From positions 11,539,665-11,603,664 of the forward strand of contig NC_064048.1 in assembly GCF_932526225.1 (NCBI RefSeq): 64,000 nucleotides of DNA, given 5' to 3'. This DNA is from Nematostella vectensis (Eukaryota; Cnidaria; Anthozoa; Actiniaria; Edwardsiidae). Made by a program: the position numbers and the translations under genes. The notes beneath the pieces were generated by a model. The model was not told the DNA's origin. It did no database searches and saw only the letters and a list, made by a program, of their open reading frames with translations. Below are positions 38,884 to 53,009 of this stretch, one piece after another. The stretch's first letter is position 1, and each line of letters begins with the position of its first letter.

Positions 38884-39338
38884 GTTCAAGATAACGTTTT
38901 TTAGTATTTTTTTAAAATACTCATCAAAAAAGTGGTGTGACATAGGTTCGTCTACCTGATCCAGGATACTAAAGATACAGGCTTGATATGCATTATATAC
39001 AGCTAGCAAAATGAGCTTGCTAGCTTTACTGATTATTTGTATTCGATATTTTCCTAGTAAGAGAACAAAATTAAAAAGCAAAGAGTCGAGGAAGTAAACA
39101 AGTTATGTGATCTTTAATGTTTTATTAGGAGGGGTACATTTTGTACAAAGAAGCATACATAGAATATGCTTAAAAGTGCAGTGTGATGAAGAGCTTTGCA
39201 ATAGCTCTCCGGCCAGGACACAATGAATTTCAGTCAAATTCTAATGTTGACCTAAGAGCCTTTGGTCCATGTGGAAGACTTAAATTCAAAGGAAATGCCC
39301 ACAAACTGTCAATAAACATTCAGTAAAATATCGAATAT
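37628..39338. repeat. Repeat unit 23 (1711 bp)
   Basis: The poly(T) tract is T32 at 38847-38878, double-G class. The RNA-like block is at 38612-38838. Private changes are T-to-A near 38915 and A-to-T at 39071. Confidence 0.97.
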
Positions 39339-41037
39339 TATTTTAACAAAGCATTGACAACTATTAAAGTTCAACTGTGTGTAGACAATTGAAAGCCTAC
39401 AAGAAACACTGACTCCAGACATGCGCAGTGCCATGACGCTGCCCCTTTAATGAGTGGAGAGGGGAGGGATACAAGTTTATTAAAAGTCTATTTGTGAGAC
39501 CAACAAACTGGTTGAAAGAACAAGCGTGTTAATAGTAAAACAATTATTTGATTACAAAACTACTGTAGATTCCTTTGCACCAAGATAATAACACGCATTA
39601 TTTTGTTTGTTATTTAGGAGGAACGATACGAGCTCTACGAGACAAATGAGAAGTATTTATTACTCATCTAAATTATACACGTAAATAATAATATTCAAAA
39701 GAACTACTGTAACTAAGTAAGTAACACTCACATGTTTTTAAAATTTTAAATAAGTATACAGTTTCATTCAGATACATCTTGTGGTCACTGTGCCATCTAC
39801 AGGGCCATACCCAAAGCACCTGTGCACCCCATCCAACTAAGGGCATCGGCTGCACAGATGTTCCTGATAAATGGGGCAGGAAAATTTTCCGCGACACCGT
39901 GCTTTCATGGTCCCCCATGATTCCTTGTTGGGTGAAGCCCCTCTAGATGTTGACATGTCAACTTCGCAGTCACATGAAAGAAATGTCTAATAGTGTTTTG
40001 CAGTCAAGTTGGTTTACGATAATTGGTTACAATAGTTGGTTACAATAATTTTGAAAAATTGTTATCATAGCTATGGTCAAATACTGTACATAGAACTGCA
40101 AATAAAAAGACTAAAAAAAATAATAATAAAAATAAAGCAAAACTAAAAGTAAAGCAAAAAACGACAGAGACATTCTGTACACAATAAAAGACAATGCGCC
40201 CGCGTGCGTTACGATGCCACGCCGACATAGCGAGCCCCCAAGGGACCCAAAACGCCCACATAGACCTGTATTTTTTTTCATCCTATATCTCAGCGAGCTG
40301 TGCGTGGCGTAACCGTATTACAGGCCTGGGATCCTGGTTATTGTCCTCCCCATTAATGCGCGGGTTGGAATACCTTGCAAGAGTGTTGTACAGCATATTC
40401 GCCGGAAATATCGGTGCTTGGGGCCTTCGGGTTCTTTACAGCCTTCCGTAAAAGCCTTGTGCTGCCATACCGATTGGGTAATCCGTATGTATGGTTTCCG
40501 TTTTGTTCTTTAGGCCGGGTTCGATCCCAGGCCAATGGCCTTTTTTTTTCTCTATGTTTTTTTTTTTTTTTTTTTTTACACAGTTCAAGATAACGTTTTT
40601 TAGTATTTTTTTATAATACTCATCAAAAAAGTGGTGTGACATAGGTTCGTCTACCTGATCCAGGATACTAAAGATACAGGCTTGATATGCATTATATACA
40701 GCTAGCAAAATGAGCTTGCTAGCTTTACTGATTATTTGTATTCGATATTTTCCTAGTAAGAGAACAAAAATAAAAAGCAAAGAGTCGAGGAAGTAAACAA
40801 GTTATGTGATCTTTAATGTTTTATTAGGAGGGGTACATTTTGTACAAAGAAGCATACATAGAATATGCTTAAAAGTGCAGTGTGATGAAGAGCTTTGCAA
40901 TAGCTCTCCGGCCAGGACACAATGAATTTCAGTCAAATTCTAATGTTGACCTAAGAGCCTTTGGTCCATGTGGAAGACTTAAATTCAAAGGAAATGCCCA
41001 CAAACTGTCAATAAACATTCAGTAAAATATCGAATAT
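39339..41037. repeat. Repeat unit 24 (1699 bp)
   Basis: The poly(T) tract is T21 at 40557-40577, single-G class, as in unit 27. The RNA-like block is at 40323-40549. A private A-to-G lies at 39595. Confidence 0.97.
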
Positions 41038-42741
41038 TATTTTAACAAAGCATTGACAACTATTAAAGTTCAACTGTGTGTAGACAATTGAAAGCCTACA
41101 AGAAACACTGACTCCAGACATGCGCAGTGCCATGACGCTGCCCCTTTAATGAGTGGAGAGGGGAGGGATACAAGTTTATTAAAAGTCTATTTGTGAGACC
41201 AACAAACTGGTTGAAAGAACAAGCGTGTTAATAGTAAAACAATTATTTGATTACAAAACTACTGTAGATTCCTTTGCACCAAGATAATAACACACATTAT
41301 TTTGTTTGTTATTTAGGAGGAACGATACGAGCTCTACGAGACAAATGAGAAGTATTTATTACTCATCTAAATTATACACGTAAATAATAATATTCAAAAG
41401 AACTACTGTAACTAAGTAAGTAACACTCACATGTTTTTAAAATTTTAAATAAGTATACAGTTTCATTCAGATACATCTTGTGGTCACTGTGCCATCTACA
41501 GGGCCATACCCAAAGCACCTGTGCACCCCATCCAACTAAGGGCATCGGCTGCACAGATGTTCCTGATAAATGGGGCAGGAAAATTTTCCGCGACACCGTG
41601 CTTTCATGGTCCCCCATGATTCCTTGTTGGGTGAAGCCCCTCTAGATGTTGACATGTCAACTTCGCAGTCACATGAAAGAAATGTCTAATAGTGTTTTGC
41701 AGTCAAGTTGGTTTACGATAATTGGTTACAATAGTTGGTTACAATAATTTTGAAAAATTGTTATCATAGCTATGGTCAAATACTGTACATAGAACTGCAA
41801 ATAAAAAGACTAAAAAAAATAATAATAAAAATAAAGCAAAACTAAAAGTAAAGCAAAAAACGACAGAGACATTCTGTACACAATAAAAGACAATGCGCCC
41901 GCGTGCGTTACGATGCCACGCCGACATAGCGAGCCCCCAAGGGACCCAAAACGCCCACATAGACCTGTATTTTTTTTCATCCTATATCTCAGCGAGCTGT
42001 GCGTGGCGTAACCGTATTACAGGCCTGGGATCCTGGTTATTGTCCTCCCCATTAATGCGCGGGTTGGAATACCTTGCAAGAGTGTTGTACAGCATATTCG
42101 CCGGAAATATCGGTGCTTGGGGCCTTCGGGTTCTTTACAGCCTTCCGTAAAAGCCTTGTGCTGCCATACCGATTGGGTAATCCGTATGTATGGTTTCCGT
42201 TTTGTTCTTTAGGCCGGGTTCGATCCCAGGCCAATGGCCTTTTTTTTTCTCTATGGTTTTTTTTTTTTTTTTTTTTTTTTTACACAGTTCAAGATAACGT
42301 TTTTTAGTATTTTTTTATAATACTCATCAAAAAAGTGGTGTGACATAGGTTCGTCTACCTGATCCAGGATACTAAAGATACAGGCTTGATATGCATTATA
42401 TACAGCTAGCAAAATGAGCTTGCTAGCTTTACTGATTATTTGTATTCGATATTTTCCTAGTAAGAGAACAAAAATAAAAAGCAAAGAGTCGAGGAAGTAA
42501 ACAAGTTATGTGATCTTTAATGTTTTATTAGGAGGGGTACATTTTGTACAAAGAAGCATACATAGAATATGCTTAAAAGTGCAGTGTGATGAAGAGCTTT
42601 GCAATAGCTCTCCGGCCAGGATACAATGAATTTCAGTCAAATTCTAATGTTGACCTAAGAGCCTTTGGTCCATGTGGAAGACTTAAATTCAAAGGAAATG
42701 CCCACAAACTGTCAATAAACATTCAGTAAAATATCGAATAT
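41038..42741. repeat. Repeat unit 25 (1704 bp)
   Basis: The poly(T) tract is T25 at 42257-42281, double-G class. The RNA-like block is at 42022-42248. The C-to-T at 42622 is shared only with units 29 and 33. Confidence 0.97.
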
Positions 42742-43977
42742 TATTTTAACAAAGCATTGACAACTATTAAAGTTCAACTGTGTGTAGACAATTGAAAGCC
42801 TACAAGAAACACTGACTCCAGACATGCGCAGTGCCATGACGCTGCCCCTTTAATGAGTGGAGAGGGGAGGGATACAAGTTTATTAAAAGTCTATTTGTGA
42901 GACCAACAAACTGGTTGAAAGAACAAGCGTGTTAATAGTAAAACAATTATTTGATTACAAAACTACTGTAGATTCCTTTGCACCAAGATAATAACACACA
43001 TTATTTTGTTTGTTATTTAGGAGGAACGATACGAGCTCTACGAGACAAATGAGAAGTATTTATTACTCATCTAAATTATACACGTAAATAATAATATTCA
43101 AAAGAACTACTGTAACTAAGTAAGTAACACTCACATGTTTTTAAAATTTTAAATAAGTATACAGTTTCATTCAGATACATCTTGTGGTCACTGTGCCATC
43201 TACAGGGCCATACCCAAAGCACCTGTGCACCCCATCCAACTAAGGGCATCGGCTGCACAGATGTTCCTGATAAATGGGGCAGGAAAATTTTCCGCGACAC
43301 CGTGCTTTCATGGTCCCCCATGATTCCTTGTTGGGTGAAGCCCCTCTAGATGTTGACATGTCAACTTCGCAGTCACATGAAAGAAATGTCTAATAGTGTT
43401 TTGCAGTCAAGTTGGTTTACGATAATTGGTTACAATAGTTGGTTACAATAATTTTGAAAAATTGTTATCATAGCTATGGTCAAATACTGTACATAGAACT
43501 GCAAATAAAAAGACTAAAAAAAATAATAATAAAAATAAAGCAAAACTAAAAGTAAAGCAAAAAACGACAGAGACATTCTGTACACAATAAAAGACAATGC
43601 GCCCGCGTGCGTTACGATGCCACGCCGACATAGCGAGCCCCCAAGGGACCCAAAACGCCCACATAGACCTGTATTTTTTTTCATCCTATATCTCAGCGAG
43701 CTGTGCGTGGCGTAACCGTATTACAGGCCTGGGATCCTGGTTATTGTCCTCCCCATTAATGCGCGGGTTGGAATACCTTGCAAGAGTGTTGTACAGCATA
43801 TTCGCCGGAAATATCGGTGCTTGGGGCCTTCGGGTTCTTTACAGCCTTCCGTAAAAGCCTTGTGCTGCCATACCGATTGGGTAATCCGTATGTATGGTTT
43901 CCGTTTTGTTCTTTAGGCCGGGTTCGATCCCAGGCCAATGGCCTTTTTTTTTCTCTATGGTTTTTTTTTCTCTATGG

Positions 43978-44008
<31 letters not shown>

Positions 44009-44463
44009 GTTCAAGATAACGTTTTTTAGTATTTTTTTATAATACTCATCAAAAAAGTGGTGTGACATAGGTTCGTCTACCTGATCCAGGATACTAAAGA
44101 TACAGGCTTGATATGCATTATATACAGCTAGCAAAATGAGCTTGCTAGCTTTACTGATTATTTGTATTCGATATTTTCCTAGTAAGAGAACAAAAATAAA
44201 AAGCAAAGAGTCGAGGAAGTAAACAAGTTATGTGATCTTTAATGTTTTATTAGGAGGGGTACATTTTGTACAAAGAAGCATACATAGAATATGCTTAAAA
44301 GTGCAGTGTGATGAAGAGCTTTGCAATAGCTCTCCGGCCAGGACACAATGAATTTCAGTCAAATTCTAATGTTGACCTAAGAGCCTTTGGTCCATGTGGA
44401 AGACTTAAATTCAAAGGAAATGCCCACAAACTGTCAATAAACATTCAGTAAAATATCGAATAT
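42742..44463. repeat. Repeat unit 26 (1722 bp, duplicated tract head)
   Basis: The tract reads T9 (43961-43969), then a second CTCTATGG (43970-43977), then T26 (43978-44003). The same architecture is found only in unit 30. The RNA-like block is at 43726-43952. Confidence 0.97.
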
Positions 44464-46162
44464 TATTTTAACAAAGCATTGACAACTATTAAAGTTCAAC
44501 TGTGTGTAGACAATTGAAAGCCTACAAGAAACACTGACTCCAGACATGCGCAGTGCCATGACGCTGCCCCTTTAATGAGTGGAGAGGGGAGGGATACAAG
44601 TTTATTAAAAGTCTATTTGTGAGACCAACAAACTGGTTGAAAGAACAAGCGTGTTAATAGTAAAACAATTATTTGATTACAAAACTACTGTAGATTCCTT
44701 TGCACCAAGATAATAACACACATTATTTTGTTTGTTATTTAGGAGGAACGATACGAGCTCTACGAGACAAATGAGAAGTATTTATTACTCATCTAAATTA
44801 TACACGTAAATAATAATATTCAAAAGAACTACTGTAACTAAGTAAGTAACACTCACATGTTTTTAAAATTTTAAATAAGTATACAGTTTCATTCAGATAC
44901 ATCTTGTGGTCACTGTGCCATCTACAGGGCCATACCCAAAGCACCTGTGCACCCCATCCAACTAAGGGCATCGGCTGCACAGATGTTCCTGATAAATGGG
45001 GCAGGAAAATTTTCCGCGACACCGTGCTTTCATGGTCCCCCATGATTCCTTGTTGGGTGAAGCCCCTCTAGATGTTGACATGTCAACTTCGCAGTCACAT
45101 GAAAGAAATGTCTAATAGTGTTTTGCAGTCAAGTTGGTTTACGATAATTGGTTACAATAGTTGGTTACAATAATTTTGAAAAATTGTTATCATAGCTATG
45201 GTCAAATACTGTACATAGAACTGCAAATAAAAAGACTAAAAAAAATAATAATAAAAATAAAGCAAAACTAAAAGTAAAGCAAAAAACGACAGAGACATTC
45301 TGTACACAATAAAAGACAATGCGCCCGCGTGCGTTACGATGCCACGCCGACATAGCGAGCCCCCAAGGGACCCAAAACGCCCACATAGACCTGTATTTTT
45401 TTTCATCCTATATCTCAGCGAGCTGTGCGTGGCGTAACCGTATTACAGGCCTGGGATCCTGGTTATTGTCCTCCCCATTAATGCGCGGGTTGGAATACCT
45501 TGCAAGAGTGTTGTACAGCATATTCGCCGGAAATATCGGTGCTTGGGGCCTTCGGGTTCTTTACAGCCTTCCGTAAAAGCCTTGTGCTGCCATACCGATT
45601 GGGTAATCCGTATGTATGGTTTCCGTTTTGTTCTTTAGGCCGGGTTCGATCCCAGGCCAATGGCCTTTTTTTTTCTCTATGTTTTTTTTTTTTTTTTTTT
45701 TTACACAGTTCAAGATAACGTTTTTTAGTATTTTTTTATAATACTCATCAAAAAAGTGGTGTGACATAGGTTCGTCTACCTGATCCAGGATACTAAAGAT
45801 ACAGGCTTGATATGCATTATATACAGCTAGCAAAATGAGCTTGCTAGCTTTACTGATTATTTGTATTCGATATTTTCCTAGTAAGAGAACAAAAATAAAA
45901 AGCAAAGAGTCGAGGAAGTAAACAAGTTATGTGATCTTTAATGTTTTATTAGGAGGGGTACATTTTGTACAAAGAAGCATACATAGAATATGCTTAAAAG
46001 TGCAGTGTGATGAAGAGCTTTGCAATAGCTCTCCGGCCAGGACACAATGAATTTCAGTCAAATTCTAATGTTGACCTAAGAGCCTTTGGTCCATGTGGAA
46101 GACTTAAATTCAAAGGAAATGCCCACAAACTGTCAATAAACATTCAGTAAAATATCGAATAT
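44464..46162. repeat. Repeat unit 27 (1699 bp)
   Basis: The poly(T) tract is T21 at 45682-45702, single-G class, as in unit 24. The RNA-like block is at 45448-45674. Confidence 0.97.
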
Positions 46163-47865
46163 TATTTTAACAAAGCATTGACAACTATTAAAGTTCAACT
46201 GTGTGTAGACAATTGAAAGCCTACAAGAAACACTGACTCCAGACATGCGCAGTGCCATGACGCTGCCCCTTTAATGAGTGGAGAGGGGAGGGATACAAGT
46301 TTATTAAAAGTCTATTTGTGAGACCAACAAACTGGTTGAAAGAACAAGCGTGTTAATAGTAAAACAATTATTTGATTACAAAACTACTGTAGATTCCTTT
46401 GCACCAAGATAATAACACACATTATTTTGTTTGTTATTTAGGAGGAACGATACGAGCTCTACGAGACAAATGAGAAGTATTTATTACTCATCTAAATTAT
46501 ACACGTAAATAATAATATTCAAAAGAACTACTGTAACTAAGTAAGTAACACTCACATGTTTTTAAAATTTTAAATAAGTATACAGTTTCATTCAGATACA
46601 TCTTGTGGTCACTGTGCCATCTACAGGGCCATACCCAAAGCACCTGTGCACCCCATCCAACTAAGGGCATCGGCTGCACAGATGTTCCTGATAAATGGGG
46701 CAGGAAAATTTTCCGCGACACCGTGCTTTCATGGTCCCCCATGATTCCTTGTTGGGTGAAGCCCCTCTAGATGTTGACATGTCAACTTCGCAGTCACATG
46801 AAAGAAATGTCTAATAGTGTTTTGCAGTCAAGTTGGTTTACGATAATTGGTTACAATAGTTGGTTACAATAATTTTGAAAAATTGTTATCATAGCTATGG
46901 TCAAATACTGTACATAGAACTGCAAATAAAAAGACTAAAAAAAATAATAATAAAAATAAAGCAAAACTAAAAGTAAAGCAAAAAACGACAGAGACATTCT
47001 GTACACAATAAAAGACAATGCGCCCGCGTGCGTTACGATGCCACGCCGACATAGCGAGCCCCCAAGGGACCCAAAACGCCCACATAGACCTGTATTTTTT
47101 TTCATCCTATATCTCAGCGAGCTGTGCGTGGCGTAACCGTATTACAGGCCTGGGATCCTGGTTATTGTCCTCCCCATTAATGCGCGGGTTGGAATACCTT
47201 GCAAGAGTGTTGTACAGCATATTCGCCGGAAATATCGGTGCTTGGGGCCTTCGGGTTCTTTACAGCCTTCCGTAAAAGCCTTGTGCTGCCATACCGATTG
47301 GGTAATCCGTATGTATGGTTTCCGTTTTGTTCTTTAGGCCGGGTTCGATCCCAGGCCAATGGCCTTTTTTTTTCTCTATGGTTTTTTTTTTTTTTTTTTT
47401 TTTTTACACAGTTCAAGATAACGTTTTTTAGTATTTTTTTATAATACTCATCAAAAAAGTGGTGTGACATAGGTTCGTCTACCTGATCCAGGATACTAAA
47501 GATACAGGCTTGATATGCATTATATACAGCTAGCAAAATGAGCTTGCTAGCTTTACTGATTATTTGTATTCGATATTTTCCTAGTAAGAGAACAAAAATA
47601 AAAAGCAAAGAGTCGAGGAAGTAAACAAGTTATGTGATCTTTAATGTTTTATTAGGAGGGGTACATTTTGTACAAAGAAGCATACATAGAATATGCTTAA
47701 AAGTGCAGTGTGATGAAGAGCTTTGCAATAGCTCTCCGGCCAGGACACAATGAATTTCAGTCAAATTCTAATGTTGACCTAAGAGCCTTTGGTCCATGTG
47801 GAAGACTTAAATTCAAAGGAAATGCCCACAAACTGTCAATAAACATTCAGTAAAATATCGAATAT
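46163..47865. repeat. Repeat unit 28 (1703 bp)
   Basis: The poly(T) tract is T24 at 47382-47405, double-G class, as in unit 4. The RNA-like block is at 47147-47373. Confidence 0.97.
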
Positions 47866-49569
47866 TATTTTAACAAAGCATTGACAACTATTAAAGTTCA
47901 ACTGTGTGTAGACAATTGAAAGCCTACAAGAAACACTGACTCCAGACATGCGCAGTGCCATGACGCTGCCCCTTTAATGAGTGGAGAGGGGAGGGATACA
48001 AGTTTATTAAAAGTCTATTTGTGAGACCAACAAACTGGTTGAAAGAACAAGCGTGTTAATAGTAAAACAATTATTTGATTACAAAACTACTGTAGATTCC
48101 TTTGCACCAAGATAATAACACACATTATTTTGTTTGTTATTTAGGAGGAACGATACGAGCTCTACGAGACAAATGAGAAGTATTTATTACTCATCTAAAT
48201 TATACACGTAAATAATAATATTCAAAAGAACTACTGTAACTAAGTAAGTAACACTCACATGTTTTTAAAATTTTAAATAAGTATACAGTTTCATTCAGAT
48301 ACATCTTGTGGTCACTGTGCCATCTACAGGGCCATACCCAAAGCACCTGTGCACCCCATCCAACTAAGGGCATCGGCTGCACAGATGTTCCTGATAAATG
48401 GGGCAGGAAAATTTTCCGCGACACCGTGCTTTCATGGTCCCCCATGATTCCTTGTTGGGTGAAGCCCCTCTAGATGTTGACATGTCAACTTCGCAGTCAC
48501 ATGAAAGAAATGTCTAATAGTGTTTTGCAGTCAAGTTGGTTTACGATAATTGGTTACAATAGTTGGTTACAATAATTTTGAAAAATTGTTATCATAGCTA
48601 TGGTCAAATACTGTACATAGAACTGCAAATAAAAAGACTAAAAAAAATAATAATAAAAATAAAGCAAAACTAAAAGTAAAGCAAAAAACGACAGAGACAT
48701 TCTGTACACAATAAAAGACAATGCGCCCGCGTGCGTTACGATGCCACGCCGACATAGCGAGCCCCCAAGGGACCCAAAACGCCCACATAGACCTGTATTT
48801 TTTTTCATCCTATATCTCAGCGAGCTGTGCGTGGCGTAACCGTATTACAGGCCTGGGATCCTGGTTATTGTCCTCCCCATTAATGCGCGGGTTGGAATAC
48901 CTTGCAAGAGTGTTGTACAGCATATTCGCCGGAAATATCGGTGCTTGGGGCCTTCGGGTTCTTTACAGCCTTCCGTAAAAGCCTTGTGCTGCCATACCGA
49001 TTGGGTAATCCGTATGTATGGTTTCCGTTTTGTTCTTTAGGCCGGGTTCGATCCCAGGCCAATGGCCTTTTTTTTTCTCTATGGTTTTTTTTTTTTTTTT
49101 TTTTTTTTTACACAGTTCAAGATAACGTTTTTTAGTATTTTTTTATAATACTCATCAAAAAAGTGGTGTGACATAGGTTCGTCTACCTGATCCAGGATAC
49201 TAAAGATACAGGCTTGATATGCATTATATACAGCTAGCAAAATGAGCTTGCTAGCTTTACTGATTATTTGTATTCGATATTTTCCTAGTAAGAGAACAAA
49301 AATAAAAAGCAAAGAGTCGAGGAAGTAAACAAGTTATGTGATCTTTAATGTTTTATTAGGAGGGGTACATTTTGTACAAAGAAGCATACATAGAATATGC
49401 TTAAAAGTGCAGTGTGATGAAGAGCTTTGCAATAGCTCTCCGGCCAGGATACAATGAATTTCAGTCAAATTCTAATGTTGACCTAAGAGCCTTTGGTCCA
49501 TGTGGAAGACTTAAATTCAAAGGAAATGCCCACAAACTGTCAATAAACATTCAGTAAAATATCGAATAT
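47866..49569. repeat. Repeat unit 29 (1704 bp)
   Basis: The poly(T) tract is T25 at 49085-49109, double-G class. The RNA-like block is at 48850-49076. The C-to-T at 49450 is shared with units 25 and 33. Confidence 0.97.
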
Positions 49570-51289
49570 TATTTTAACAAAGCATTGACAACTATTAAAG
49601 TTCAACTGTGTGTAGACAATTGAAAGCCTACAAGAAACACTGACTCCAGACATGCGCAGTGCCATGACGCTGCCCCTTTAATGAGTGGAGAGGGGAGGGA
49701 TACAAGTTTATTAAAAGTCTATTTGTGAGACCAACAAACTGGTTGAAAGAACAAGCGTGTTAATAGTAAAACAATTATTTGATTACAAAACTACTGTAGA
49801 TTCCTTTGCACCAAGATAATAACACACATTATTTTGTTTGTTATTTAGGAGGAACGATACGAGCTCTACGAGACAAATGAGAAGTATTTATTACTCATCT
49901 AAATTATACACGTAAATAATAATATTCAAAAGAACTACTGTAACTAAGTAAGTAACACTCACATGTTTTTAAAATTTTAAATAAGTATACAGTTTCATTC
50001 AGATACATCTTGTGGTCACTGTGCCATCTACAGGGCCATACCCAAAGCACCTGTGCACCCCATCCAACTAAGGGCATCGGCTGCACAGATGTTCCTGATA
50101 AATGGGGCAGGAAAATTTTCCGCGACACCGTGCTTTCATGGTCCCCCATGATTCCTTGTTGGGTGAAGCCCCTCTAGATGTTGACATGTCAACTTCGCAG
50201 TCACATGAAAGAAATGTCTAATAGTGTTTTGCAGTCAAGTTGGTTTACGATAATTGGTTACAATAGTTGGTTACAATAATTTTGAAAAATTGTTATCATA
50301 GCTATGGTCAAATACTGTACATAGAACTGCAAATAAAAAGACTAAAAAAAATAATAATAAAAATAAAGCAAAACTAAAAGTAAAGCAAAAAACGACAGAG
50401 ACATTCTGTACACAATAAAAGACAATGCGCCCGCGTGCGTTACGATGCCACGCCGACATAGCGAGCCCCCAAGGGACCCAAAACGCCCACATAGACCTGT
50501 ATTTTTTTTCATCCTATATCTCAGCGAGCTGTGCGTGGCGTAACCGTATTACAGGCCTGGGATCCTGGTTATTGTCCTCCCCATTAATGCGCGGGTTGGA
50601 ATACCTTGCAAGAGTGTTGTACAGCATATTCGCCGGAAATATCGGTGCTTGGGGCCTTCGGGTTCTTTACAGCCTTCCGTAAAAGCCTTGTGCTGCCATA
50701 CCGATTGGGTAATCCGTATGTATGGTTTCCGTTTTGTTCTTTAGGCCGGGTTCGATCCCAGGCCAATGGCCTTTTTTTTTCTCTATGGTTTTTTTTTCTC
50801 TATGGTTTTTTTTTTTTTTTTTTTTTTTCACACAGTTCAAGATAACGTTTTTTAGTATTTTTTTATAATACTCATCAAAAAAGTGGTGTGACATAGGTTC
50901 GTCTACCTGATCCAGGATACTAAAGATACAGGCTTGATATGCATTATATACAGCTAGCAAAATGAGCTTGCTAGCTTTACTGATTATTTGTATTCGATAT
51001 TTTCCTAGTAAGAGAACAAAAATAAAAAGCAAAGAGTCGAGGAAGTAAACAAGTTATGTGATCTTTAATGTTTTATTAGGAGGGGTACATTTTGTACAAA
51101 GAAGCATACATAGAATATGCTTAAAAGTGCAGTGTGATGAAGAGCTTTGCAATAGCTCTCCGGCCAGGACACAATGAATTTCAGTCAAATTCTAATGTTG
51201 ACCTAAGAGCCTTTGGTCCATGTGGAAGACTTAAATTCAAAGGAAATGCCCACAAACTGTCAATAAACATTCAGTAAAATATCGAATAT
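49570..51289. repeat. Repeat unit 30 (1720 bp, duplicated tract head)
   Basis: The tract reads T9 (50789-50797), CTCTATGG (50798-50805), T23 (50806-50828), then C at 50829 in place of the last T. The RNA-like block is at 50554-50780. Confidence 0.97.
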
Positions 51290-52506
51290 TATTTTAACAA
51301 AGCATTGACAACTATTAAAGTTCAACTGTGTGTAGACAATTGAAAGCCTACAAGAAACACTGACTCCAGACATGCGCAGTGCCATGACGCTGCCCCTTTA
51401 ATGAGTGGAGAGGGGAGGGATACAAGTTTATTAAAAGTCTATTTGTGAGACCAACAAACTGGTTGAAAGAACAAGCGTGTTAATAGTAAAACAATTATTT
51501 GATTACAAAACTACTGTAGATTCCTTTGCACCAAGATAATAACACACATTATTTTGTTTGTTATTTAGGAGGAACGATACGAGCTCTACGAGACAAATGA
51601 GAAGTATTTATTACTCATCTAAATTATACACGTAAATAATAATATTCAAAAGAACTACTGTAACTAAGTAAGTAACACTCACATGTTTTTAAAATTTTAA
51701 ATAAGTATACAGTTTCATTCAGATACATCTTGTGGTCACTGTGCCATCTACAGGGCCATACCCAAAGCACCTGTGCACCCCATCCAACTAAGGGCATCGG
51801 CTGCACAGATGTTCCTGATAAATGGGGCAGGAAAATTTTCCGCGACACCGTGCTTTCATGGTCCCCCATGATTCCTTGTTGGGTGAAGCCCCTCTAGATG
51901 TTGACATGTCAACTTCGCAGTCACATGAAAGAAATGTCTAATAGTGTTTTGCAGTCAAGTTGGTTTACGATAATTGGTTACAATAGTTGGTTACAATAAT
52001 TTTGAAAAATTGTTATCATAGCTATGGTCAAATACTGTACATAGAACTGCAAATAAAAAGACTAAAAAAAATAATAATAAAAATAAAGCAAAACTAAAAG
52101 TAAAGCAAAAAACGACAGAGACATTCTGTACACAATAAAAGACAATGCGCCCGCGTGCGTTACGATGCCACGCCGACATAGCGAGCCCCCAAGGGACCCA
52201 AAACGCCCACATAGACCTGTATTTTTTTTCATCCTATATCTCAGCGAGCTGTGCGTGGCGTAACCGTATTACAGGCCTGGGATCCTGGTTATTGTCCTCC
52301 CCATTAATGCGCGGGTTGGAATACCTTGCAAGAGTGTTGTACAGCATATTCGCCGGAAATATCGGTGCTTGGGGCCTTCGGGTTCTTTACAGCCTTCCGT
52401 AAAAGCCTTGTGCTGCCATACCGATTGGGTAATCCGTATGTATGGTTTCCGTTTTGTTCTTTAGGCCGGGTTCGATCCCAGGCCAATGGCCTTTTTTTTT
52501 CTCTAT

Positions 52507-52552
<46 letters not shown>

Positions 52553-53009
52553 CAGTTCAAGATAACGTTTTTTAGTATTTTTTTATAATACTCATCAAAA
52601 AAGTGGTGTGACATAGGTTCGTCTACCTGATCCAGGATACTAAAGATACAGGCTTGATATGCATTATATACAGCTAGCAAAATGAGCTTGCTAGCTTTAC
52701 TGATTATTTGTATTCGATATTTTCCTAGTAAGAGAACAAAAATAAAAAGCAAAGAGTCGAGGAAGTAAACAAGTTATGTGATCTTTAATGTTTTATTAGG
52801 AGGGGTACATTTTGTACAAAGAAGCATACATAGAATATGCTTAAAAGTGCAGTGTGATGAAGAGCTTTGCAATAGCTCTCCGGCCAGGACACAATGAATT
52901 TCAGTCAAATTCTAATGTTGACCTAAGAGCCTTTGGTCCATGTGGAAGACTTAAATTCAAAGGAAATGCCCACAAACTGTCAATAAACATTCAGTAAAAT
53001 ATCGAATAT
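51290..53009. repeat. Repeat unit 31 (1720 bp)
   Basis: The poly(T) tract is T42 at 52508-52549, single-G class. The RNA-like block is at 52274-52500. A private A-to-T lies at 52552, directly after the tract. Confidence 0.97.
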
